Source of the DNA: Lewinellaceae bacterium | GTDB taxonomy: Bacteria; Bacteroidota; Bacteroidia; Chitinophagales; Saprospiraceae | Assembly: GCA_020636355.1 (NCBI GenBank) | Contig: JACJYB010000007.1 | Span: forward strand, 186,001-250,000 | Direction of reading: 5' to 3' | Length of the DNA stretch: 64,000 bases | In this document: in pieces, positions 9,501 through 16,942 of the stretch | Position numbering within the stretch: position 1 is the stretch's first letter | Layout: every line of letters starts with the position of its first letter | Notes under the pieces: generated by a model | Database searches by the model: none | Seen by the model: the letters and a program-made list of their open reading frames with translations, nothing else | Told to the model about the DNA's origin: nothing | Position numbers and translations under genes: made by a program

Positions 9501-10253
9501 AAAAATGCCTGAAAAATAGCTTGTTGCAGCACTTACACTCCCATGTTTGCTAACGAATTGCTGATCAAACTCGAAATAGATCTTGACGCAATTCCCTTCA
9601 CGGGTTTCCAGAGGCACGTTCAGCGCCAATTTTTGCATTTGCTGTAGGTAATCATTGTCCCATTCCGGTTCCTTAGTATCGCAGTTAAAGGAAAGAGGGT
9701 CTTTCAATTGGGACTCCTGGTAAACAATGTAGTTATCCGGTTCACTACTGCTGTAGCGACCAAGGACAAGATTGCCCTCCAGAGTGGTTGACATGATTCC
9801 CATGACCTCTCCATCTACGATACTGATGGAAGCCAGGGAGTTCGGATCATCTTTAATTACGCCGCGGTAGAATTTCCCCTTGGTGTAAGGTACCGGGTGT
9901 CCATTGGATTCACTGGTAAAAACTTCAAATCCATCTGCATAAATTTGCTGTTCTACCAGTTCCAGTTGTAAAATTCGATTCTCAAAGGGAACGGAAAGAT
10001 CCAGCTTGTCACCTGGAGCAGCAACTACTTTTTCCAGTTGGGTAGGTTTGATCTTCAGGGTAGTCGCCTGGTAAACCATTTTACTGATTTCACTCGATCT
10101 TTTACCTTGCGCGTCAACGCTAAACAGGTCAGTCGCCGACACCGCGGGTAACCCCTGACTGCGCTCTTTCTGTACTTCCCGAAACAGCCGGTTTTGACCG
10201 AAGCCGATGGTAATAAAGCTCAGAAATAGTAGCAATGTTTTCATACACTTCAT
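6540..10253 (-). CDS. Secreted reprolysin-like zinc metalloprotease with Cys-rich repeats, GEVEDY domains and T9SS sorting signal
   Basis: About 1237 residues. In order: a signal peptide (MKTLLLFLSFITIGFG); a pro-region to about 200; a metzincin catalytic domain with the full zinc motif HETGHVMGSPH (about residue 362) and a Met-turn-like TIMSYCH; one Cys-rich repeat; a GEVEDY domain (about 480-618); six tandem Cys-rich repeats; a second GEVEDY domain (about 780-916); three more repeats; a third GEVEDY domain (about 1005-1143); and a type IX sorting domain (LFPNPARNTLNLHF ... LIKKFMKE). It is therefore expected to be exported by SecYEG and then by the type IX system to the cell surface or medium. 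The start is set at ATG 10253; an in-frame TTG lies 9 bases upstream and ATG 10244 is also possible. The substrate is unknown. A terminator hairpin lies in its leader. Confidence 0.93.
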   Translation of the reverse strand: MKCMKTLLLFLSFITIGFGQNRLFREVQKERSQGLPAVSATDLFSVDAQGKRSSEISKMVYQATTLKIKPTQLEKVVAAPGDKLDLSVPFENRILQLELVEQQIYADGFEVFTSESNGHPVPYTKGKFYRGVIKDDPNSLASISIVDGEVMGIMSTTLEGNLVLGRYSSSEPDNYIVYQESQLKDPLSFNCDTKEPEWDNDYLQQMQKLALNVPLETREGNCVKIYFEFDQQFVSKHGSVSAATSYFSGIFNGMKTLYANESIDVQISEIFGWTTPDPYPSGNTSAALDAFVNQRKNNFNGDIAHLISVLPSSGGGGIAYVDALCGVYGTTDYRFAYSEVSNTTTAVPSFPTYSWSVNVVTHETGHVMGSPHTHSCSWPGGPIDNCAPVEPSNGCSAGPTPAQGGGTIMSYCHLKSNVGISFSNGFGPLPGNLIRNRVANASCLSACGTTSGPTCFDGIKNGDETGVDCGGSSCAPCQTGVAYCAVSGNTGYEYIKQVVFGGTTFNSGAEGYDYVTSPTINVTSNNSYQIKVTPGFTGNAYMEACKVWIDWNQDGDFNDSGEQVFAGKSSSAMSGSVTVPSSAADGVTRMRVSMRYSNYLSTPCTNVDYGEVEDYNIDVTAGQVATPTCNDGIQNGQETGVDCGGPTCPVCPTCNDGIKNGDETGIDCGGSCAPCPTCNDGIKNGNETGIDCGGSCGPCPTCNDGIQNGDETGIDCGGSCAPCATVPSCDDGIKNGQETGIDCGGPTCPVCPTCNDGIKNGQETGIDCGGPNCPTCPVSYCSAQGGNITYEYIKQVVFAGINNTSGSSKYSDFTSEVASVIAGNSYNISLTPGFKSSAYSEAFRVWIDFNQDGDWNDSGELVFAGVKNSTLSGTVSIPSTAVNGTTRMRISMQYSSYPSSACSNLSYGEVEDYSVNIQGASGPVETCNDGIQNNGETGVDCGGPNCAACPTCNDGKKNGQETGIDCGGPDCVPCSTPTPTCNDGIKNGDETGIDCGGSSCAPCAISYCSSKGNVTYEYIQSVVLGSISNTSNKDGGYGNYLNLSTSASIGQMVQFILTPGYVNSSYNEGWVIWVDWNADGDFADSGEKVFTKSPSTSAASGSFTVPASASAGEHRVRIQMKYNAIESSSCANGSWGETEDYTLIVLGSSVAGNFADGQNQLDVQLFPNPARNTLNLHFDQPVFGTIVAKVYNVLGQVVIHKNITEGEALDVDALQAGYYLLELENGPHKLIKKFMKE
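7923..8372 (-). repeat. Tandem array of six 72-75 nt units encoding Cys-rich repeats
   Basis: Six consecutive copies of a unit encoding TCNDGIKNGDETGIDCGG plus SCAPCP or PTCPVCP. Each unit has four cysteines and a D-G-x-x-N-G-x-E-T-G core that resembles a calcium-binding or disulphide-bonded loop. One related unit lies near 8825-8895 and three more near 7245-7475, making ten in the protein. The variable residues (Q/D/N, I/V, SCAPC/PTCPVC) show the copies have diverged, but DNA similarity remains high, so slippage or recombination could change copy number. Confidence 0.9.
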
Positions 10254-10272
10254 TAGTCTCAATTTAACTTGA

Positions 10273-10309
10273 CAAAAAAAAATAAAATAAAATTGCCTTC
10301 CGAGGCAAT
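10273..10309 (-). terminator. Terminator-like hairpin in the leader of the metalloprotease gene
   Basis: On the minus strand a perfect 7-bp stem ATTGCCT / AGGCAAT with a CGGA loop (10309-10292) is followed directly by TTTTATTTTATTTTTTTT. It has every feature of an intrinsic terminator. The neighbouring gene on the other side is divergent, so the only minus-strand gene it can act on is the protease that starts 20 nt further on. A -7-like TATTTTTG at 10406-10399 would give a leader of about 140 nt containing the hairpin. A role as attenuator is inferred. Confidence 0.55.
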
Positions 10310-10537
10310 GCCCGAAAAAATGTTCATGGTTAAAGTGAGCATCTTTGGAAAAAATCCAAAAATCAGTAGAGAAGAAAAAAAGCGTCTCGAATTGTGTGCA
10401 AAAATAGGAGTCTAATCCAGATAAATGGAATTTACCTCCATTATTTACACATAATTCAAAACGAGGGGGACGATTTTTTAGTATTCAAATTCCATGCCAG
10501 TGGAGGACATCTTTTCAATCTATGTATCTTGTGTCAC

Positions 10538-11398
10538 ATGAAAAGAAGCCGGTCTTATCCAGCTAAAGTGCTGCTATTCGGGGAGTATACGGTGTTGCAG
10601 GGCGGGGCTGCGATGGGCCTCCCGATTAAGAATTTTTCTTCCAAATGGCAAAAAGGAGGCTTTGGAGATGCCCGGGTGTTATTACCCTTTTATTACTATC
10701 TGCAAGAATGCTGTCCTGATATTCTGGATCTCGATCAATGGTATTATGACCTGCAGTCCGGTTATTTTTTACAGACAAACATCCCGGCCCGGGCAGGACT
10801 TGGTAGTTCCGGTAGTCTTGTCGCTGCCGTTTATGATCGCTATGTTTTATCTGCTGAAAAGGGGCAGCATAGCCTGCAGAATATATTGGCACGCATGGAA
10901 AACTTTTTCCATGGCACTTCGTCAGGATTTGATCCGTTACTTATTTACCTGGATAAACCGCTTGTCAGGAATGGTAGCGACATTTATGGGGTTGAAAATC
11001 TGGAATTAACGGATTTATATCCCTGGATCATGGATTCTCTAGAGCCCAGAACGGGACATCCGATTAATCAATTCAATCGAAATTTGCTTTTACCGGAATT
11101 TAAACAGGATCTGGTCAGGGGAACAACAATTACCGATCAGCTCATTGGAAATATTATCCGCCAGGAAATCGACCAGGTGTGGCAAGGACTTTCGGCACTC
11201 AGCCAGTGGCAATATCGGCACTTGGGATTTCTGATACCGGAATCTTTAAAACAGAAATGGGAACAAGGTCTTGACGAGCAAACCTATCTGATCAAATTAT
11301 GTGGTGCCGGCGGGGGAGGTATGTATCAGGTTTGGACTAAGGCTCCGGAGTGGCCTGCGCCCTTGGGACAATGGCCACACGATTTACTTCGCTTTTAA
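10538..11398 (+). CDS. GHMP-family kinase, mevalonate-kinase-like
   Basis: A 286-residue GHMP-superfamily small-molecule kinase. Motif 1 is SYPAKVLLFGEYTVLQGG, motif 2 (ATP loop) is PARAGLGSSGSLVAAV (about residues 85-100) and motif 3 is LCGAGGGGMYQVW near the C-terminus; HGTSSGFDPLL in the middle is the usual active-site region. ATG 10538 is chosen because the family begins right at the S-x-PAKVLLFGEY strand; the open frame continues upstream without resemblance. Bacteroidota use the mevalonate route to isoprenoids, so mevalonate or a phosphorylated derivative is the likely substrate, but the motifs alone do not fix it. It is a single plus-strand gene between divergent and convergent neighbours. 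Confidence 0.8.
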   Translation: MKRSRSYPAKVLLFGEYTVLQGGAAMGLPIKNFSSKWQKGGFGDARVLLPFYYYLQECCPDILDLDQWYYDLQSGYFLQTNIPARAGLGSSGSLVAAVYDRYVLSAEKGQHSLQNILARMENFFHGTSSGFDPLLIYLDKPLVRNGSDIYGVENLELTDLYPWIMDSLEPRTGHPINQFNRNLLLPEFKQDLVRGTTITDQLIGNIIRQEIDQVWQGLSALSQWQYRHLGFLIPESLKQKWEQGLDEQTYLIKLCGAGGGGMYQVWTKAPEWPAPLGQWPHDLLRF

Positions 11399-11409
11399 TA
11401 AGAGGCGGT

Positions 11410-13515
11410 CTACTCACTTCGGTATTGGTAATAAATCAGATCCGGGTATTTATCCGTGTAATTCCGGATTTCATTTTGCAATAGGCGTCTCCCGTCCACA
11501 TAAGCCACTACGGAGGCATCTTCAAAGCCCTGATTCCGCAATTCCCTCTTCAGTTGATTTGCTAGAAAATAGGTATTCGCTGCAAAAATGGTGTAATCGT
11601 AGGTCGATTGACCGGCTAATTGTTCGATGGTGAATCCGGGATAAGCGTCGAGCCGATGGTCATAATATGGCCGGGTGGCTTGCTGGACCAGAATTTTATA
11701 CTTTAACCCGGCTGTAAAGGCTTCGAAAGCACGGTAGGCAGTGTCCTGGAAATGAGGCACAACGGCCGGTTGCTGATAGATAAAATGAACAATCTCTTCA
11801 GGAGAGGAATGGATACGGAATTCAATCCGGCGGTTAAGTCGCTGCCCGCTGGGATTAGGCAACAGATTGATCTCATTGAGCGCCACCGGGAATGAGGATC
11901 CACAACCTTCCAGGAAAATCCGGTTTTCTGCAATACCCGACTGGGTCAAATATTCTCGGATCTTCTCACTGCGCTTGATTGAAAAGAAAGGATTGTATTC
12001 TTTGGTCTGTTGGTTATCAGAATGTCCGATGATGTCAATCGTCCAGGCAGGATGCTGTTTTAGCAACGTGACCAGTAATTGCAGGTGTTTAAGATTTACC
12101 GGGGTGAGCAGGACATCATCTTCGCCATAAGCAAGGTAGGGAATCTCTACGGTGATTGCTGGCCGGTCTCCATGACCGCCATAGGTAGAATCGGAAGGCA
12201 TCAATTGGCGAAACCAGGTTATTTGATCCTGAATCATGGCCATTTGAGCAGAAACGATTTCTTTGAAATAAAAAAAGTAGAGATCCATACCTCCTACCGA
12301 TTCTTTGCGGTCGGATGCAAAAACGCCGGTCTTTCCCTCGGGGCCAATGGAAAACTGAAGGTCATTCGCTGCAGAATTTACAGGTAAACCGAGATTTTCA
12401 GGAGCGCTCCAGGTATCCTCCAGGCGGGAGAAGAGCACGTCAAATCCACCAATGGTCAGATCGGGGCGGTTGGAGCTGAAGTACAGGATCTGGCCATCAT
12501 TGGTGAGGAAAGGTGTGATCTCGTCGGAAGGTGAATTAATCGTAGGGCCCAGGTTTAATGGCGCTGACCAATTTCCATGATCTTTGCGTGAGGCGTACAG
12601 ATCATAACCGCCGTAACCTCCGGCACGGTTGCTGGAATACAAGATCAGGGAATCGTGGTAGATGTAAAGATAGTCATCACCACGGTTGGGCTGCATGGAG
12701 GACTTCCATACTCCGCGGTGGACCTGTTGCGATTGATTAAATGTGTCAACCAGGATGGTTCGGTCTCCCGGTAATTGCTCCAAATAGATGGCCTCCTGGC
12801 CTTGATTGGCAAAACCATAGAGCACCTCGTCGGCAATCGTATTCAGAGACGGGTTAAACTCAAAAGGATTGGACCAGCTCCCATTTTGAATTTCGATACC
12901 CATCATATCATAACCCTTTCCGGTTTCGGGGAAGCGCTGGGCAGAAAAATAAATCCGATCCGAATAGTTTGGACTAAAGCGGGGAGCTATCTCATCGTAG
13001 GCTGTATTGATCTGTGCAGGAAAGACTTCCAGATATCCTAGCTGATCCTGGTATTGGATCCTTATCCCATTGCCGCAGATACGAATGAGTTCCTTGACCT
13101 GGTCACGTCGTTGATCGGAAGCTTTAGCGACTCGCAGAAAGGCTTTGTATTGCTGGACAGCGGGTTCAAAACGCAGTTGTTGTTGGTAGGTTTGACCAAG
13201 CCAGAAGTAAAGGTCGGCATCAGGTGCTTTGGATACCTGATAGGCCTGGGTGAAATAATCCTGAGCCGTTTTCAGCTGGTTCAGCCCGTAGTAGCAGATC
13301 CCTTGCTTTAAGGCCAGCGAATAGGCATCTCCGTCGAGATACCGGAGAATATCCAAAGCATCCCGATATTGTCCGGAAGACAGGTATTGATCCACCTGTT
13401 GCCATTTGGATTGTTGTGCTTTCCCTTTCGTTGACAGAAACAACATTCCAAAAGCAAGTAAGGTCATTAGAATGGCTCCCTGCCTGGAGGGAGAATAGCC
13501 CGCTGGCTTATTCAT
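11410..13515 (-). CDS. TPR - PD40 propeller - OmpA envelope protein with SPOR-like C-terminus (PorE-like)
   Basis: 701 residues with a signal segment (LLAFGMLFLSTKGKAQ), TPR units (about 30-150), WD40-like PD40 blades (about 165-420; LYFSSNRPDLTIGGFDV, LILYSSNRAGGYGGYDLY), an OmpA-like peptidoglycan-binding domain (about 455-575; IDIIGHSDNQQTKEYN, RLNRRIEFRI) and a final stretch that resembles a SPOR repeat (GFEDASVVAYVDGRRL). TPR-PD40-OmpA is the layout of PorE, a type IX secretion component that ties the machinery to peptidoglycan, though paralogues are common in the phylum. Its ATG shares one base with the stop of the E2 gene (TGATG), so the two are translationally coupled despite unrelated products. 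Confidence 0.85.
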   Translation of the reverse strand: MNKPAGYSPSRQGAILMTLLAFGMLFLSTKGKAQQSKWQQVDQYLSSGQYRDALDILRYLDGDAYSLALKQGICYYGLNQLKTAQDYFTQAYQVSKAPDADLYFWLGQTYQQQLRFEPAVQQYKAFLRVAKASDQRRDQVKELIRICGNGIRIQYQDQLGYLEVFPAQINTAYDEIAPRFSPNYSDRIYFSAQRFPETGKGYDMMGIEIQNGSWSNPFEFNPSLNTIADEVLYGFANQGQEAIYLEQLPGDRTILVDTFNQSQQVHRGVWKSSMQPNRGDDYLYIYHDSLILYSSNRAGGYGGYDLYASRKDHGNWSAPLNLGPTINSPSDEITPFLTNDGQILYFSSNRPDLTIGGFDVLFSRLEDTWSAPENLGLPVNSAANDLQFSIGPEGKTGVFASDRKESVGGMDLYFFYFKEIVSAQMAMIQDQITWFRQLMPSDSTYGGHGDRPAITVEIPYLAYGEDDVLLTPVNLKHLQLLVTLLKQHPAWTIDIIGHSDNQQTKEYNPFFSIKRSEKIREYLTQSGIAENRIFLEGCGSSFPVALNEINLLPNPSGQRLNRRIEFRIHSSPEEIVHFIYQQPAVVPHFQDTAYRAFEAFTAGLKYKILVQQATRPYYDHRLDAYPGFTIEQLAGQSTYDYTIFAANTYFLANQLKRELRNQGFEDASVVAYVDGRRLLQNEIRNYTDKYPDLIYYQYRSE

Positions 13516-14870
13516 CAGATCGTTCTTTGTGGATCAAAAGCTTCCAGATAATCGGCAATACGCCGCAGGAATGAGCCGCCTAGATAGCCATCTACGACAC
13601 GGTGATCGTAAGAAAGGGATAAGAACATCATTTGCCGGATGCCGATTGCATCTCCCTGGGGCGTCTCGATAACCGCGGGTTTCTTACGGATGGCACCTGT
13701 AGCCAGGATTGCTACCTGAGGCTGGTTGATAATCGGCGTACCCATGACGTTGCCGAAAGTGCCCACGTTGGTTAGCGTAAAGGTTCCTCCCTGAATCTCT
13801 TCCGGTTTTAGTTGGTTGTTTCGGGCCCGATCAGCGAGTGAATTAACGGTTTTGGTTAAACCAACCAGATTCAGATAATCCGCATTTTTAATGACCGGAA
13901 CGATCAGGTTGCCATTAGGCAACGCGGTCGCCATACCGAGGTTGATGTCTTTTTTAACCAGAATATTATTTCCCTCTACGGAAGCGTTGATTCGAGGGAA
14001 GTCCCGGATAGCCTGGATAACGGCTTCCATGAATAAAGGAGTAAAGGTTATTTTTTCCTGGTATTTTTTTTCGAATGCATCCTTATTCCGGTCTCTCCAC
14101 CGCACCATTTCGGTTACATCTGCTTCCACAAATGAAGTAACATGGGCAGAAGTTTGTTTACTCAGGATCATGTGATCGGCAATTAGCCGGCGCATACGGT
14201 CCATTTCGACAATTTCAACCTGCCCATCGAAACTGGTTGTCTTGACAGTAGCTGGTTCGCGAACCGGTTCCGGAGCTGGAGCGCTAGCAGTACTTTCGAT
14301 GACCGTTGCGGTTACCGGAGCCGCGCTTGGCGCCGGTTGTGGCGTTTGTCCCCGCTGGGAAATATAAGACATCACATCATCTTTGGTCACACGTCCGCCG
14401 GCACCTGTCCCGGGAATTGCTTCCAGTTCTTCGCGACTGATGTTCTCCTGTGATGCGATGTTACGGACTAAAGGTGAATAAAATCGCTCCGTCTGACTGG
14501 GTCGTAGTTGTGTTTCCTGTACTCGGGGTACCGGATTGCTTGGCGAGGTTACCGGTGTGGTCTGGGTGCCGTTGCTCGGTTTCTCCGGTTCAGCGGCCAG
14601 TGCCGGAGAAGGTTTGGTGGGTGATTCTCCCTGCGGGGCTATCGTAGCAATAACTTTACCTACTTCTACGACATCGTTTTCATTAAAAAGGATGTTTTGG
14701 ATGGTACCAGCTACCGGCGAAGGAATTTCTGAGTCCACCTTGTCTGTGGCAATTTCCAAAATAGTTTCATCAAGTTCAACCTGATCACCAGGTTGCTTCA
14801 ACCAACGCAAAATGGTTGCCTCCATGATGCTTTCTCCCATTTTGGGCATGATCAGATCAACAGTTGGCAT
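13515..14870 (-). CDS. Dihydrolipoamide acyltransferase, E2 of a 2-oxo-acid dehydrogenase complex
   Basis: 451 residues: one lipoyl domain (1-76, lysine in EIATDKVDSEIP), a Pro/Ala/Thr-rich linker, a peripheral subunit-binding domain (about 130-170; YSPLVRNIASQENISREEL), a second flexible linker and the acyltransferase core (about 220-451) with the catalytic SYDHRVVDG motif. It transfers the acyl group from the E1-bound intermediate to CoA. A single lipoyl domain and the sequence style fit the branched-chain or pyruvate/2-oxoacid E2 common in Bacteroidota; which substrate is unclear because E1 and E3 genes are not adjacent. Downstream, the stop overlaps the OmpA-like gene start by 1 nt. Confidence 0.9.
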   Translation of the reverse strand: MPTVDLIMPKMGESIMEATILRWLKQPGDQVELDETILEIATDKVDSEIPSPVAGTIQNILFNENDVVEVGKVIATIAPQGESPTKPSPALAAEPEKPSNGTQTTPVTSPSNPVPRVQETQLRPSQTERFYSPLVRNIASQENISREELEAIPGTGAGGRVTKDDVMSYISQRGQTPQPAPSAAPVTATVIESTASAPAPEPVREPATVKTTSFDGQVEIVEMDRMRRLIADHMILSKQTSAHVTSFVEADVTEMVRWRDRNKDAFEKKYQEKITFTPLFMEAVIQAIRDFPRINASVEGNNILVKKDINLGMATALPNGNLIVPVIKNADYLNLVGLTKTVNSLADRARNNQLKPEEIQGGTFTLTNVGTFGNVMGTPIINQPQVAILATGAIRKKPAVIETPQGDAIGIRQMMFLSLSYDHRVVDGYLGGSFLRRIADYLEAFDPQRTI

Positions 14871-14885
14871 AGGACCAAGTTTTTA

Positions 14886-14893
14886 CAAAATTA
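14886..14893 (-). promoter_or_regulatory. -7 promoter element of the E2 gene (TAATTTTG)
   Basis: A perfect TAnnTTTG on the minus strand in the 28-bp gap between cinA and the E2 gene, ending 16 nt upstream of the E2 ATG. No -33 match at the usual spacing, so it is only a candidate. Confidence 0.4.
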
Positions 14894-14898
14894 GCGAA

Positions 14899-16134
14899 TT
14901 ATAGACCCAATAAAAACTTTCGCAGCAGATTGAGGCTATAATATGCGGCGTATTCTATATTTAATAACCGGCTCTTCGTAAACAATATTTTCACGGCGTG
15001 CTGGCTTTTTTTATCGCCATAAGCGATCCAGATTGTCCCTACCGGTTTCTCCGGAGTGCCGCCATCCGGACCCGCGATACCGCTGATTGCAATGCCAACA
15101 TCCACACCGGGTTGTTTTAGGATTCCCTGTACCATTTCAAGGACCGTTTCCCGGCTTACTGCACCGAAAGTATTCAGGGTATCAGAAGATACGCCAAGCA
15201 GTGCTTCTTTGAAGGCATTGGAATAACTGACAATTCCTCCATTGTAATAAGCCGATGATCCGGGAATTCCGGTAATCAGATGACTTAGGTATCCACCGGT
15301 ACAGCTTTCTGCCAATCCTAAGGATTTACCCTGTTTGAGCAACAATTGGCCGAGTGCTTCAGGTAGTGTTACACCCTCATAACCAAAGACATAATCCTTC
15401 ACCAGATGTTCCATTTCAGCCTTCAATTGCTCAAACCGGGCTTCAGGAAGTTCCGCATCCCGGCAGGTAAGCCGTAAGCGTACCCGTCCGAGGTCCGGCA
15501 GGTATGCGATCGAACAGCTTGCCGGCAGCTTTTCTTCCCATTCATGCAACAAGGATGAAAGGACCGTTTCTCCGGTGCCGGCAGTCATCAGGGTGAAATT
15601 TCGCAAAGATGAATGCCATCGGGCCTGGAGACGGGGCATTACCCGATCGGTCCAAAGATGTTTCATCTCATAGGGAACACCGGGAAGACTGATCAGCACT
15701 TTTTGATCTTCCAGTTCCCACCACATGCCAGGCGCCGTTCCTAAATTATTTTCCAGGAGTTCCACATGATCGGGGAAGAAACATTGTTGCCGGTGTTCTT
15801 CCGTAAATGGGATCTTACGGGGGGCGAACAAACCTTTAATCCGATCTTCGGTAGCCTGGTGAAAAAACATTTCCACACCGAGAAATGCGGCAATGGATTT
15901 TTTAGTTATGTCGTCTTTTGTAGGCCCTAATCCTCCTGTTGTTACAATTACGTCTGCAGTCGGCTTTATCTGGTTAAGCATGTCAACAATAGCTTCCAGT
16001 TGATCCGGTATACTGTATATGCCGCGAACCTGATACCCTTGAGCCCGGCAGGATTGGGCAAGGAAATAAGTATTCGTATCCAGGGTTTGACCATTAAGGA
16101 TTTCATCACCGATACTGATCAGGTAGCAATTCAT
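14899..16134 (-). CDS. cinA: CinA family protein (NMN deamidase-type)
   Basis: 411 residues: an N-terminal MoaB/MogA-like domain (about 1-170; LISIGDEILNGQTLDTN, VTTGGLGPTKDD, LPGVPYEM) and a C-terminal PncC/CinA domain (about 255-411; LGLAESCTGGYLSHLITG, YYNGGIVSYSN, GPDGGTPEKPVGT). Members hydrolyse nicotinamide mononucleotide in pyridine-nucleotide recycling and ADP-ribose in some cases. ATG 16134 is preferred to ATG 16146 because it gives the usual N-terminus MNCYLISIGDEIL and a 4-nt ATGA overlap with the end of birA, which points to coupled translation. Confidence 0.93.
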   Translation of the reverse strand: MNCYLISIGDEILNGQTLDTNTYFLAQSCRAQGYQVRGIYSIPDQLEAIVDMLNQIKPTADVIVTTGGLGPTKDDITKKSIAAFLGVEMFFHQATEDRIKGLFAPRKIPFTEEHRQQCFFPDHVELLENNLGTAPGMWWELEDQKVLISLPGVPYEMKHLWTDRVMPRLQARWHSSLRNFTLMTAGTGETVLSSLLHEWEEKLPASCSIAYLPDLGRVRLRLTCRDAELPEARFEQLKAEMEHLVKDYVFGYEGVTLPEALGQLLLKQGKSLGLAESCTGGYLSHLITGIPGSSAYYNGGIVSYSNAFKEALLGVSSDTLNTFGAVSRETVLEMVQGILKQPGVDVGIAISGIAGPDGGTPEKPVGTIWIAYGDKKSQHAVKILFTKSRLLNIEYAAYYSLNLLRKFLLGL

Positions 16135-16937
16135 TGGATGAGCCATTCTATTTCTTTAAAGCCAAATTGATGCACTGAATTATTGTAAACGACTTCAAGG
16201 CGGCCATGTTCATCAATTCCGGATACCTGTCCCTGAATAATTTGTCCGTCCGGAAGCCGGAATGACCTTTTTTGATTAAGGCCAAGTAGTTGGGCGATGT
16301 ATTGCTCATCCAGTTGGCTGAGACGGCCCGCTTCCAATGCGGACAACCAGTGGTTCAGATTGGACAACAAATCCTGCATGATGCGCTCGAGGTCGTAGGC
16401 GATCCCGGTGATCTGTTTTAAGGACGTGGCGCGGTCCAACATTCCGAAAGCATCCTGATTGATGTTGATGCCAATACCGATGACGGCGCTTTGGACGGTT
16501 GCACCACTTATGCTTGTCTGGATAAGGATGCCGGCTAATTTTTTCTCAGCATACCAAATGTCATTTGGCCATTTAATGACTACCTCCTCCGGGAGCAATG
16601 GATTTAAAGTTTCCCGGACTGCCAGGGAGACCCATTTACTGAGGTAGAAGGTATGTGCCGGTGACAGGCCAAAGTCGGGATAATAAATGATCGAACAGGC
16701 AATGTTAAGCCCTCCTTCATCCAGCCAGGTATTATTAGCCTGGCCTCTTCCCGCCGTTTGATGTCCTGCACGGATGACGGACCCTGACTTTACCTGACGT
16801 TCTCTGGCCCAGGTCAATGCCAGATCCTGGGTTGAGGGCAGGGATTCAAAGAAATGAATCTCCTGACCGATCAATGGATAAAAGTGACGAGACTCCGACA
16901 AAAATGGTAATTTTGCATTTAAACATAAATCTAGCAT
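16131..16937 (-). CDS. birA: Biotin--[acetyl-CoA-carboxylase] ligase
   Basis: 268 residues, the catalytic and C-terminal domains only, with no N-terminal helix-turn-helix, so an enzyme rather than a biotin repressor. Recognisable parts are FFESLPSTQDLA, the biotinyl-adenylate loop TAGRGQANNTWLDEGG, KWPNDIWYAEKKLAGIL and the C-terminal SH3-like domain (FRLPDGQIIQGQVSGID). It attaches biotin to carboxylase carrier proteins. The ATG at 16937 lies inside the 5' region of the divergent rsfS gene, so the two messages would overlap at their 5' ends if this start is right. cinA follows with a 4-nt overlap. Confidence 0.92.
   Translation of the reverse strand: MLDLCLNAKLPFLSESRHFYPLIGQEIHFFESLPSTQDLALTWARERQVKSGSVIRAGHQTAGRGQANNTWLDEGGLNIACSIIYYPDFGLSPAHTFYLSKWVSLAVRETLNPLLPEEVVIKWPNDIWYAEKKLAGILIQTSISGATVQSAVIGIGININQDAFGMLDRATSLKQITGIAYDLERIMQDLLSNLNHWLSALEAGRLSQLDEQYIAQLLGLNQKRSFRLPDGQIIQGQVSGIDEHGRLEVVYNNSVHQFGFKEIEWLIQ
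16908..16915 (+). promoter_or_regulatory. -7 promoter element of rsfS (TAATTTTG)
   Basis: A perfect TAnnTTTG on the plus strand 27 nt upstream of the proposed rsfS TTG start. It sits inside the first codons of the divergent birA gene. A TTTG at the -33 spacing is not seen. Confidence 0.4.
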
Positions 16938-16942
16938 TCAAT

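Noticed and set aside
10394..10537. A 48-codon extension of the GHMP kinase
   Set aside because: It has no family features and the kinase fold begins right at the ATG at 10538.
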